Below are positions 9,447-18,092 of a stretch of DNA of 64,000 nt, piece after piece. The first letter of the stretch is position 1; each line of letters opens with the position of its first letter. This DNA comes from DASSUW01 sp963774155 (GTDB lineage: Bacteria; Actinomycetota; Thermoleophilia; Solirubrobacterales; Solirubrobacteraceae). The position numbers and the translations under genes were made by a program. Location: NCBI GenBank assembly GCA_963774155.1, contig CAVZDW010000010.1:310001-374000 (forward strand), read 5' to 3'. Under the pieces are notes generated by a model. It ran no database searches, was not told where the DNA came from, and saw nothing but the letters and a program-made list of their open reading frames with translations.

Positions 9447-10786
9447 CGGTGGCGAGGGCCGCCGCGGCCGGCGCGCTCGCGCTGGCCGTGGTGCTTGCCG
9501 TGTGGCTGCTCCTCTTCCGGTCGGGGGGTGGCACCGAGTACACGCTGCTGTTCCAGAACGCCGGCCAGCTGGTGAAGGACGACGACGTCCAGGTCGGCGG
9601 CCGCCGCGTCGGCTCCGTCGAGGAGATCGAGCTCACCAACGACAACCAGGCCGCCATCACGGTCCGCGTCGAGGAGCCCTACGCGCCGCTCCGTGAGGGC
9701 ACCCAGGCGATCATCCGCCTCACCTCGCTGTCCGGCATCGCCAACCGCTACATCGCGATCACCCCCGCGCCGGGCGACGCCAAGGAGCTGCCGGACGGCG
9801 CCACGCTGACGGCCGAGTCGACCACCGACGTGGTCGACCTCGACCAGATCTTCAACACGCTCGACGAGAAGACCCGCGGCGACCTCTCCGACGTCATCAA
9901 GGGCTTCGCCGTCCAGTACGGCGGCAAGGGCGAGGAGGCCGGCGAGTCCACCAAGTACTTCAACCCCCTCCTCTCGAGCTCGCGCGGCCTCGCGCAGGAG
10001 CTGACCGAGGACGAGGGCGCGCTCACCCGCTTCCTGGTCAACTCGAGCCGGGCCGTGGAGGCGATCGCCGAGCGCCGCGACGACCTCTCCGCCCTCGTCG
10101 GCAACGCCAACGAGACGGCGTCGGCGATCGGCGCCGAGAACGTGGCGCTGGCCCGCGCCCTCGGCGTGCTGCCGACCACCCTGCGCCGCGCCAACACGAC
10201 GTTCGTGAACCTCCGGGCCACGCTCGACGACCTCGACGTGCTCGTCGCCGAGTCCAAGCCCGCCACCAAGGACCTCGCCCCGTTCCTGCGCGAGCTGCGG
10301 CCGCTCGTGGCCGCGGCGCGGCCGACCATCCGCGACCTGCGGACGCTCGTCCGCCAGCCGGGCGACGACAACGACCTCGTCGAGGCCACGCGCAAGATGC
10401 CGGCGCTCCAGCGCGCCGCCACGCCCGCCTTCCGCAACGGCCGCCAGGCGCTCCAGCGCGCCCAGCCGGTGCTCGAGTTCGCGCGGCCGTACACGCCGGA
10501 CCTCGTCGGCTGGTTCCGCGACTTCGGCCAGGGCGCCTCCAACTACGACGCCAACGGCCACTACGCGCGCATCCAGCCGATCTTCAACGCCTTCCAGTTC
10601 GCCGAGAACCCGGCCGGCGGCCTGCTCACGCCGATCCCGCCCGCGAACCGCATGGACGGCGCCGAGACCGGCGTCATCCGGCGCTGCCCGGGCGCGGCGA
10701 TCCAGCGGCCGGCCGACGGGTCGGCGCCGTTCACCGACGGCGGCGGCCTCGACTGCGACCCGAGCCTCGTGCTCCCCGGCCCATGA
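9443..10786 (+). CDS. mceA: Mce family protein (first of six)
   Basis: Substrate-binding/shuttling subunit of the Mce transporter, 447 residues. One N-terminal membrane helix (about 6-25) is followed by an MCE/MlaD beta-barrel domain (about 32-110; VQVGGRRVGSVEEI and the pore-loop region LSGIANRYIAITP). A long helical region with the family phrase TLRRANTTFVNLRATLDDLD follows, then a tail with two cysteines (IRRCPGA and LDCDPS) that could form a disulfide. Six such proteins are expected to form a hexameric needle spanning the periplasm-like space. The GTG start overlaps a possible leader peptide stop; GTG at 9449 is possible too. Confidence 0.92.
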   Translation: MTVARAAAAGALALAVVLAVWLLLFRSGGGTEYTLLFQNAGQLVKDDDVQVGGRRVGSVEEIELTNDNQAAITVRVEEPYAPLREGTQAIIRLTSLSGIANRYIAITPAPGDAKELPDGATLTAESTTDVVDLDQIFNTLDEKTRGDLSDVIKGFAVQYGGKGEEAGESTKYFNPLLSSSRGLAQELTEDEGALTRFLVNSSRAVEAIAERRDDLSALVGNANETASAIGAENVALARALGVLPTTLRRANTTFVNLRATLDDLDVLVAESKPATKDLAPFLRELRPLVAAARPTIRDLRTLVRQPGDDNDLVEATRKMPALQRAATPAFRNGRQALQRAQPVLEFARPYTPDLVGWFRDFGQGASNYDANGHYARIQPIFNAFQFAENPAGGLLTPIPPANRMDGAETGVIRRCPGAAIQRPADGSAPFTDGGGLDCDPSLVLPGP

Positions 10787-12342
10787 GACGCGTCGCCGCG
10801 GTCGCGCTCCTGATCGCCGCCGCCGCCGCGTTCGCGGTGGTCGGCCTCGGCGCCGGCGACGAGCGGGGCGGCGACTACAAGGTCCGAGCGATCTTCGACA
10901 ACGCCGGCTTCGTGATTCCCGGCGAGGACGTCAAGGTGGCCGGCGTCAAGGTCGGCTCGATCGACTCGATCGACGTCACCGAGGACTACAAGGCCGCCGT
11001 GGTCCTCAAGATCACGGATCCCGGCTACCAGGACTTCCGCGAGGACGCGGGCTGCATCGTGCGCCCGCAGTCGCTGATCGGCGAGCGCTTCGTCGAGTGC
11101 ACGCTGACCGAGAAGCGCTCCCCGGGTGAGGAGGCGCCGCCGGAGCTCGAGCAGATCCAGGACGGCGACGGCGAGGGCCAGTTCCTGCTGCCGGTCGAGC
11201 GCAACGCCAAGGCGGTCGACATCGACCTCCTCAACGACATCATGCGCGAGCCGGTCCGCGAGCGCCTGTCGATCATCATCTCGGACCTCGGGATCGGCGT
11301 CGCCGGCCGCGGCGGCGACCTCGCCGAGGTCATCCGCCGCGCCGACCCCGCGCTGAAGGAGATCGACGAGGTCCTCAAGATCCTCGCCGGCCAGAACCAG
11401 GTTCTCGCCGACCTCGCGCGCGACTCGGACACCGTGCTGGCCCCGCTGGCCCGCGAGCGCGCGCACGTCGGCGGCGCGATCGAGAACGCCGGCGAGGTCG
11501 CCGAGGCCACGGCCGAGCGCGGCGAGGACCTGCAGGCCAACATCGAGCGCCTGCCCGAGTTCCTGCGCGAGCTGCGGCCGACGATGACGCGGCTCGGCGC
11601 GCTGAGCGAGGAGATGACGCCGGTCCTCACCGACCTCGGCGCGGTCGCCCCGGACATCAACCGCATGGTCCTCCAGCTCGGGCCGTTCTCGCGCGCCGCG
11701 CTGCCGTCCATCGAGTCGCTCGGCGAGGCGGCGGAGACGGGCACCCCGGCGGTCATCGCCGCCCGCCCGGTGGTCGGCGACCTGCGCGACCTGGCCGCCG
11801 CGCTCCGGCCCGTCGGAGCCAACGCCCGCCGGGTGCTCGAGTCCTTCCAGCGCAGCGACGGCATCGAGCGGGCGATGGACTACATCTTCTACCAAGTGGC
11901 CGCCATCAACGGCTTCGACTCGCTCGGCCACTACCTGCGCGCCGGCCTGATCGTCAACCAGTGCGCCAACTACGCCACGACGCCGGTGTTCGGCTGCTCG
12001 GCCAACTTCACGAGCGCGACCGCGAGCTCGTCCGACGCCCAGGCCGCGAAGCTCGCCTCGGCCGGCGCCCCGCGCGACCCGGTGCTGCGCGACACGGCGA
12101 TCGCCCTGGCCCGCGCGCTCGGCCTCGAGCTGCCGGAGGGCGTGAGCGAGGACGAGGAGCCCCAGCGGCGCACGCGCAAGAGCCCGGAGAAGATGGTCGA
12201 GGAGGCGCTGCAGCCGCAGGCGACGCCGGCCCCGGCGGCCACGCCCGCGCCCACCGCCCCCGCTCCCGCCGCGACCCCCGCCCCGACCGAGCAGGAGCAG
12301 ACCGACACGCTGCTCGACTACCTCTTCGGAGGGGACGAATGA
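10783..12342 (+). CDS. mceB: Mce family protein (second)
   Basis: 519 residues. N-terminal helix (about 3-24), MCE domain (about 32-115: AIFDNAGFVIPGEDVKVAGV, then KVGSIDSIDV), and a long alpha-helical region rich in leucine heptads (LPEFLRELRPTMTRLGALSEE). The C-terminus differs from its siblings: after the helical part (to about 440) it is a Pro/Ala/Thr-rich linker (TPAPAATPAPTAPAPAATPA) ending in a short acidic tail, suggesting a flexible cell-wall-spanning extension. Cysteines at QCANYA and FGCSANF lie near the end of the folded part. The start ATG overlaps the previous stop by four bases. Confidence 0.92.
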   Translation: MRRVAAVALLIAAAAAFAVVGLGAGDERGGDYKVRAIFDNAGFVIPGEDVKVAGVKVGSIDSIDVTEDYKAAVVLKITDPGYQDFREDAGCIVRPQSLIGERFVECTLTEKRSPGEEAPPELEQIQDGDGEGQFLLPVERNAKAVDIDLLNDIMREPVRERLSIIISDLGIGVAGRGGDLAEVIRRADPALKEIDEVLKILAGQNQVLADLARDSDTVLAPLARERAHVGGAIENAGEVAEATAERGEDLQANIERLPEFLRELRPTMTRLGALSEEMTPVLTDLGAVAPDINRMVLQLGPFSRAALPSIESLGEAAETGTPAVIAARPVVGDLRDLAAALRPVGANARRVLESFQRSDGIERAMDYIFYQVAAINGFDSLGHYLRAGLIVNQCANYATTPVFGCSANFTSATASSSDAQAAKLASAGAPRDPVLRDTAIALARALGLELPEGVSEDEEPQRRTRKSPEKMVEEALQPQATPAPAATPAPTAPAPAATPAPTEQEQTDTLLDYLFGGDE

Positions 12343-13736
12343 AGGGCCGCGCCGGGATCGCCGGCAACCCCGTGCTGATCGGCGCCGCGACGATCCTCGT
12401 GGTGCTGGTGGCCGTCTTCCTGGCCTACAACGCCAACAAGGGCCTGCCGTTCGTCCCGACCTACCAGCTCAAGGCCGAGGTCCCGAGCGCGGCCAACCTC
12501 GTCGTCGGCAACGACGTGCGGATCGGCGGCGCCCGCGTCGGCTTCGTCGGCGGCATCGAGGCCCGCACGGAGGACGACGGCACCACGATCGCCGTGCTCG
12601 ACCTCACGCTCGAGCGCGACGTCTCGCCGCTCCCGCGCGACTCGACGCTGATCGTCCGCCCGCGCTCGGCGCTCGGCCTCAAGTACGTCGAGATCACGCG
12701 CGGCAAGGACTCGCAGGGCTTCGACGACGGCGCCACGATGCCGATCTCCGCCGCCACCCCGACGCCGGTCGAGTTCGACGAGGTCCTCAACATGTTCGAC
12801 GAGGACACTCGGAACGCGGCCGGCGCCAACACCACCGGCTTCGGCGACGCGTTCGCGGGCCGCGGCGAATCGATCAACACGGCGATCGGCGCCTTCCGGC
12901 CGCTGCTCCGGGACGTCATCCCGGTCGCCCAGAACCTGAGCGCTCCGGAGACCAACCTCCGCCGCTTCTTCGGCGAGCTGGGCGACGCCGCGGCCATCGT
13001 CGCCCCCGCCGCCGAGGCCCAGGCCGAGCTGTTCGTGAACCTCGACACCACCTTCCGCGCGCTGCGCGAGGTCGCCCGCCCCTACATCCAGGACTCGATC
13101 AGCGGCGGTGTCCCGGCGCTCGACACGGCGATCCGCACGCTGCCGGCCCAGCGGCCGTTCCTGCAAAACAGCGAGGGTCTCTTCCGCGAGTTGCAGCCCG
13201 GCGCGGCGGCCCTGCGCACCTCGGCCGGGACGATCGCCGACGCGCTCGAGGAGGGCACGCGCGTGCTGCCGCGGACGCCGCCCTTCAACCGCCGCCTCGC
13301 GTCGCTGCTCGACGAGCTCCAGACGTTCGCCGAGGACCCGATGGTGCCCCAGGGCCTGCAGGCCACGACCGAGGGCCTGGACTCGCTCGACCCGACGCTC
13401 GCCTTCCTGGCGCCGACCCAGACCGTCTGCAACTACGTGACGCTCTGGTTCCGCAACATCGCCTCGCTGCTCAGCGAGGGCGATCGCAACGGCACCTGGC
13501 AGCGGTTCATCATCGTCACGACGCCGCAGGGGCCGAACAACGAGGGCGGGCCGTCGTCGGCGCCGGCCAACGGGCCGGCGGTGGAGAACCACCTCCACAC
13601 CAACCCGTATCCGAACACGGCGGCGCCGGGCCAGCCGCGCGAGTGCGAGGCCGGCAACGAGCCGTATCTCGCGGGCCGCATGGTCCTCGGCAACGTGCGC
13701 GGGACGCAGGCCGCGACCACCGGGACGGGCGACTGA
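12339..13736 (+). CDS. mceC: Mce family protein (third)
   Basis: 465 residues from the ATG at 12339 (preceded by GGAGGGG). Membrane helix about 12-28, MCE domain about 35-125 (NLVVGNDVRIGGARVGFVGGI; SALGLKYVEITRG), then the helical needle region with repeated LR..RP segments and a low-complexity Gly/Pro/Asn end (PQGPNNEGGPSSAPANGPAV). The helical part contains LDTTFRALREVARPYIQDSI, a variant of the family repeat. It overlaps neighbours by four bases on both sides. Role: one subunit of the lipid-conducting Mce assembly. Confidence 0.92.
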   Translation: MKGRAGIAGNPVLIGAATILVVLVAVFLAYNANKGLPFVPTYQLKAEVPSAANLVVGNDVRIGGARVGFVGGIEARTEDDGTTIAVLDLTLERDVSPLPRDSTLIVRPRSALGLKYVEITRGKDSQGFDDGATMPISAATPTPVEFDEVLNMFDEDTRNAAGANTTGFGDAFAGRGESINTAIGAFRPLLRDVIPVAQNLSAPETNLRRFFGELGDAAAIVAPAAEAQAELFVNLDTTFRALREVARPYIQDSISGGVPALDTAIRTLPAQRPFLQNSEGLFRELQPGAAALRTSAGTIADALEEGTRVLPRTPPFNRRLASLLDELQTFAEDPMVPQGLQATTEGLDSLDPTLAFLAPTQTVCNYVTLWFRNIASLLSEGDRNGTWQRFIIVTTPQGPNNEGGPSSAPANGPAVENHLHTNPYPNTAAPGQPRECEAGNEPYLAGRMVLGNVRGTQAATTGTGD

Positions 13737-15268
13737 TGCGCCGCCGCCAGCGCAGCCCCGTGGCCATCGGCCTGATCGCCGGCGTCGTGATCTGCATCCT
13801 CGTCTTCCTCGGCTGGACGAAGGACATCCCGTTCACCAAGCCGTACGAGGTCAATGCCGTCTTCGCGTCGTCCAACTCGATCCGCGCCGGCTCGCCCGTG
13901 CGCATCGCCGGCGTCGAGGTCGGCAAGGTCAAGGAGGTCAAGCCGCAGGAGGGCGGCGACGGCGCCGTGGTAGTGCTCCAGATCGACGACGACGGGCTGC
14001 CGCTGCGGGAGGACGCGACGGCCAAGATCCGCCCGCGCATCTTCCTCGAGGGCAACTTCTTCGTCGACCTCAAGACCGGCTCGCCCGAGGCGGACGAGCT
14101 GGAGAACGGCGGCACGATCACGGTCACCCAGACGGCGACGCCGGTGCAGCTCGACGAGGTGCTCACGGCGCTGCAGTCCGACAGCCGGCAGGACCTCAAG
14201 GACCTGCTCGACGGCCTCAACGTGGCGCTCAACTCCGAGCCGACCGCGGCCGAGGACGAGGACAGCGATCCCTCGGCCCGCGGCCAGACGGCGGCCGAGT
14301 CGTTCAACGACGCCTACGACGACATCCCGGACGCCGAGCGCTCGACCGCCCAGGTCCTGGAGGCCTTCCTCGGCGTCGAGCCGGGCCGCGACGTCTCCCG
14401 GCTCATCGACGGCGGCGCCCGCACCACCGCCGCGCTGATCCGCAGCGAGAGCGCGCTGCAGGGCCTCATCACCAACTTCAACACGACGATGGCGGCCTTC
14501 GCCGCCGAGTCCGGCGACCTGCGCCGCTCGATCCGCGAGCTGCCGCTGACGCTCGAGAGCGCCAACCGCGCGCTCGCCTCGCTCAACGAGGCGTTCCCGT
14601 CCACGCGCGCGTTCGCCCGCGAGATCATCCCCGGCGTCCGCGAGACGCCCGCCACGATCGAGGCGGCGCTGCCGTGGATCGAGCAGGCCCGCCCGCTGAT
14701 GGGCGACAAGGAGCTCGGCGGGCTCGCCCGCGAGCTCTCGCCCGCCACCGCCGACCTCGCGCGCCTGACCGACAGCGCGCTCGAGCTCCTGCCGCAGACC
14801 GACCTGGCCTCGCGCTGCGCGCGTGACGTGATCCTGCCCACCGGCGACGTGGTGATCGAGGACGAGTTCACCACCGGCGTGGAGAACTACAAGGAGTTCT
14901 TCTACACGCTGGTCGGGCTCTCCGGCGAGGGCCAGAACTTCGACGGCAACGGCATGTACGTGCGCTTCCAGACGGGCGGCGGCTCGGAGACGCTGACGCT
15001 CGGCGACGCCTCGACCAACGCCGGCGAGCAGTTCGGCAACGCGATCGCCGTCCCGCTCGGCAACCGGCCGTTCTATCCCGGCAAGCGCTCGCCGTACCGG
15101 CCGACGGTGCCCTGCCACACGCAGACGCGGCCGAACCTGATGGGCGCCGCGGCGGCGAAGTCCCCGCCGACCGGCTCGGCCGCGGCGCGCGCCGCCGCCA
15201 ACGCCCTGCCCGAGCTGCGCAAGAAGCTGCAGCCGTTCGGGTCCACGAAGGACGGGGATCGCAAGTGA
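13736..15268 (+). CDS. mceD: Mce family protein (fourth)
   Basis: 510 residues. N-terminal basic stretch MRRRQRSPVAIG, a membrane helix (about 9-27), MCE domain about 34-120 (SIRAGSPVRIAGVEVGKVKEV, IRPRIFLEGNFFVDL), then helices with LPLTLESANRALASLNEAF, and a long C-terminal domain (KEFFYTLVGLSGEGQNFDGN) shared with Mce paralogues. An acidic insert (AAEDEDSDPSARG) follows the MCE domain. ATG at 13736 overlaps the previous TGA by one base. Same transporter complex as its neighbours. Confidence 0.92.
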   Translation: MRRRQRSPVAIGLIAGVVICILVFLGWTKDIPFTKPYEVNAVFASSNSIRAGSPVRIAGVEVGKVKEVKPQEGGDGAVVVLQIDDDGLPLREDATAKIRPRIFLEGNFFVDLKTGSPEADELENGGTITVTQTATPVQLDEVLTALQSDSRQDLKDLLDGLNVALNSEPTAAEDEDSDPSARGQTAAESFNDAYDDIPDAERSTAQVLEAFLGVEPGRDVSRLIDGGARTTAALIRSESALQGLITNFNTTMAAFAAESGDLRRSIRELPLTLESANRALASLNEAFPSTRAFAREIIPGVRETPATIEAALPWIEQARPLMGDKELGGLARELSPATADLARLTDSALELLPQTDLASRCARDVILPTGDVVIEDEFTTGVENYKEFFYTLVGLSGEGQNFDGNGMYVRFQTGGGSETLTLGDASTNAGEQFGNAIAVPLGNRPFYPGKRSPYRPTVPCHTQTRPNLMGAAAAKSPPTGSAAARAAANALPELRKKLQPFGSTKDGDRK

Positions 15269-16599
15269 CGGCGATCCGCAAGCACATGCGCGACGCGGTG
15301 GCGATCATCGTCCTGCTCGTCGTCTCGCTGATCGTCGCGGTCTTCATCCTCGACCGCCAGCGGCTGTCGCTGCCGGCCGCCGTGCCCGTGCTGGGCGTCG
15401 ACTACGTCGACGTCGAGGCCGAGCTCACGACCGCCCAGGCCGTCACCCCGGGCCAGGGCCAGACGGTCAACATCGCGGGCGTCGAGGTCGGCGAGATCTC
15501 CAGCGTCAAGCTCGAGAACGGCAGGGCCGTGGTCGGGATGCAGATCCAGCGCGACCACGCGAAGCTCTACCGCGACGCGACGATCCTCCTGCGGCCGAAG
15601 ACCGGCCTGAAGGACATGACGGCGGAGCTCACGCCCGGCACGCCGGAGGCCGGCGAGCTGGCCGAGGGCGAGCGGATCCCGGCCTCGCAGACGCTGCCCG
15701 ACGTCAACCTCGACGAGATCCTGGCCGAGCTCGACGTCGACACGCGCGACTACCTGCGGCTGCTGCTCAGCGACGGCGCGGAGGCCCTCAGGGGCAACGG
15801 CCGCGACCTGGCCCAGACCATCCGGCGCTTCGAGCCGACCGCCAAGTACGCGGTCGAGGTCAACGAGCAGCTCGCGCTGCGCCGCAACAACATCAAGCGC
15901 GTCATCCACAACTTCTCGCTGCTGACCGAGGAGCTCGGCAACCGCGACACGCAGCTCTCCGCGTTCGTGGAGAACTCGAACGCGGTGTTCTCGGCCCTCG
16001 CCGAGCAGGACGCGAACATCCGCGCGACGCTGCAGGAGCTGCCCTCCACGCTCGACACCACGCAGGAGGCGCTGGCCAAGGTCGACGTGATGGCCTCGGA
16101 GCTCGGCCCGACGCTCGAGGACCTGCGGCCCGCGGCGCGGGCGCTCGGCCCGGCGCTGCGCGACACGCGCCCGTTCCTCACCACGACGACGCCGATCCTG
16201 CGCGACGAGATTCGGCCCTTCACCCGTGCGGCGCTGCCGACCGTGAAGGAGCTGCGCCCGGCCCTGCGCGACCTGGCCGCCGCGACGCCGGACCTCACGC
16301 GCACCTTCAAGGTCGTCAACGCGCTGCTCAACACGCTCGCCTACAACCCGCCGGGGGCGACCGAGGAGGGCTACCTCTTCTGGCTCTCGTGGGCCAACCA
16401 CCTCGGCGCCACGGTCTTCGCCACGCAGGACGCGCACGGGCCGATCCGTCACGGCATCGTCGTCCTCGGCTGCCAGACGGCCGAGCTGCTGCAGACGGTG
16501 GCCGGCACCAATCCGGCGCTGGGCACGCTCGTGGACCTCCTCAACAGCCCGTCGACCGAGGAGATCTGCCCGCAGTCCTCGGGGGCACCGGACGGATGA
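15265..16599 (+). CDS. mceE: Mce family protein (fifth)
   Basis: 444 residues from GTG at 15265. Membrane helix about 11-30, MCE domain about 45-125 with GQTVNIAGVEVGEISSVKLE and LLRPKTGLKDMTAELTPG, followed by the canonical helical repeats (FVENSNAVFSALAEQDANI, RATLQELPSTLDTTQEAL, LGPTLEDLRPAARALGPALR). The C-terminal segment LFWLSWANHLGATVFATQDA ends the folded part. This member keeps the family consensus best. It is four-base coupled to genes on both sides. Confidence 0.93.
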   Translation: MTAIRKHMRDAVAIIVLLVVSLIVAVFILDRQRLSLPAAVPVLGVDYVDVEAELTTAQAVTPGQGQTVNIAGVEVGEISSVKLENGRAVVGMQIQRDHAKLYRDATILLRPKTGLKDMTAELTPGTPEAGELAEGERIPASQTLPDVNLDEILAELDVDTRDYLRLLLSDGAEALRGNGRDLAQTIRRFEPTAKYAVEVNEQLALRRNNIKRVIHNFSLLTEELGNRDTQLSAFVENSNAVFSALAEQDANIRATLQELPSTLDTTQEALAKVDVMASELGPTLEDLRPAARALGPALRDTRPFLTTTTPILRDEIRPFTRAALPTVKELRPALRDLAAATPDLTRTFKVVNALLNTLAYNPPGATEEGYLFWLSWANHLGATVFATQDAHGPIRHGIVVLGCQTAELLQTVAGTNPALGTLVDLLNSPSTEEICPQSSGAPDG

Positions 16600-18092
16600 A
16601 CAAGGCCGCCCCCTCCTTCGCCCGGATCGCCGCGATGGTCGTGTTCGCGCTGTCGTGCTTCGGCCTGCTGCTCTTCCTGTGGCTGGCCTTCGGCGGCTCG
16701 ATCCCGCTCAAGCCGCAGGGCTACCGGGTCACCGTCCCGTTCGCCGAGGCCACGCAGCTCTCGACGGAGGCCGACGTGCGGATCTCCGGCGTGACGGTCG
16801 GCCGCGTGAAGACGATCGAGCCCGACAAGGCGACGGGCCGCTCGCTCGTGGTCATCGAGCTGCAGTCGCGCTACGCGCCGCTGCCCGCCGACGCGCGCGC
16901 CATCCTGCGCCAGAAGACGCTGCTGGGCGAGACCTACGTGGAGCTGAGCCCGGGCACGAGCGGCGACGAGATCCTGGCGGACGGCGGCGTGCTGGAGGAG
17001 TCGCAGGTCTCGCCCACGGTCCAGCTCGACGAGATCTACCGCACGTTCGATCCCGAGACGCGCGCGGCGTTCCAGACCTGGATGCAGGAGCAGGCCAAGG
17101 CCATCGGGCCGCACGGGCGCGACCTCAACGACGCGCTCGGCAACCTCGGCCCGTTCGCGGAGGACGCCGCCGAGCTGGTGGACATCCTCAACCGCCAGGA
17201 GGGCGCGGTCCAGAGCCTGGTGTCCAACACCGGCGTGGTCTTCGAGGCGCTGACCGAGCGCGGCACCCAGCTCCGCTCGCTGATCGAGAACTCCAACCGC
17301 GTGTTCGCGGCGACCGCGGCGCGCGACGAGGAGCTCAAGCAGGCGTTCCTCGCGCTGCCGACCTTCGAGCGCGAGTCCGCGCAGACGCTCGAGCGCCTGG
17401 CCGAGTTCTCCGAGACCACGAACCCGCTGGTCACCCAGCTGCGCCCGGCCGCGCGCGAGCTGAGCCCGACCCTGCAGGACCTCGGCGCGCTGGCGCCCGA
17501 CCTGGAGGCGCTGTTCCGGGAGCTCGGCCCGCTGATCGACGCCTCGCGCACCGGCTTCCCGGCCGCCGAGCGCGTGCTCGAGGACGCGCGGCCGCTGATC
17601 GCCCAGCTCGACCCGGCGTTCCGGCAGCTGACGCCGATCTTCGACTTCCTCGCGCTCTATAAGAAGGAGATCACCGCCTTCTTCGCCAACACGCCGTCCG
17701 CCACCCAGGCGCGCGATTCCGACGGCGTGCACTACCTGCGCACGACGAACCCGCTGAACCCCGAGAACCTCGCGGTCTATCCGCGGCGGATCGGCCCCAA
17801 CCGGCCGAACCCGTACCAGAAGCCCGGCAACTTCAGCAAGATCGCCAGCGGGCTGCCGGTGTTCGACGATCGCCACTGCGGCCGGCCGCAGCCGGACGTG
17901 ACCAACGTTCCGGCCCTGCCGCTCCCGCCGGTGCTCGGTGACCTGGTCCCGCAGGACCTTCTCGACCGCGTCGTGCAGTTCGCGTTCTCGGGTTCCGCGG
18001 GCGGCGCCGGCGTCGCGCCGCCGTGCGTGAACCAGGGTCCGTACAACTTCGGCGGCGAGGTCACGCAGTACCCGCACGTCAACGACCGATGA
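16596..18092 (+). CDS. mceF: Mce family protein (sixth)
   Basis: 498 residues. Membrane helix about 12-32, MCE domain about 42-130 (STEADVRISGVTVGRVKTI; LRQKTLLGETYVELSPG), helical region (IENSNRVFAATAARDEELKQ, LRPAARELSPTLQDLGALAP), then a C-terminal domain with two cysteines (RHCGRPQPD and APPCVNQ). It completes the set of six, the number expected for one hetero-hexameric Mce complex. Its stop overlaps the RND transporter ATG, tying that gene into the same transcript. Confidence 0.93.
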   Translation: MNKAAPSFARIAAMVVFALSCFGLLLFLWLAFGGSIPLKPQGYRVTVPFAEATQLSTEADVRISGVTVGRVKTIEPDKATGRSLVVIELQSRYAPLPADARAILRQKTLLGETYVELSPGTSGDEILADGGVLEESQVSPTVQLDEIYRTFDPETRAAFQTWMQEQAKAIGPHGRDLNDALGNLGPFAEDAAELVDILNRQEGAVQSLVSNTGVVFEALTERGTQLRSLIENSNRVFAATAARDEELKQAFLALPTFERESAQTLERLAEFSETTNPLVTQLRPAARELSPTLQDLGALAPDLEALFRELGPLIDASRTGFPAAERVLEDARPLIAQLDPAFRQLTPIFDFLALYKKEITAFFANTPSATQARDSDGVHYLRTTNPLNPENLAVYPRRIGPNRPNPYQKPGNFSKIASGLPVFDDRHCGRPQPDVTNVPALPLPPVLGDLVPQDLLDRVVQFAFSGSAGGAGVAPPCVNQGPYNFGGEVTQYPHVNDR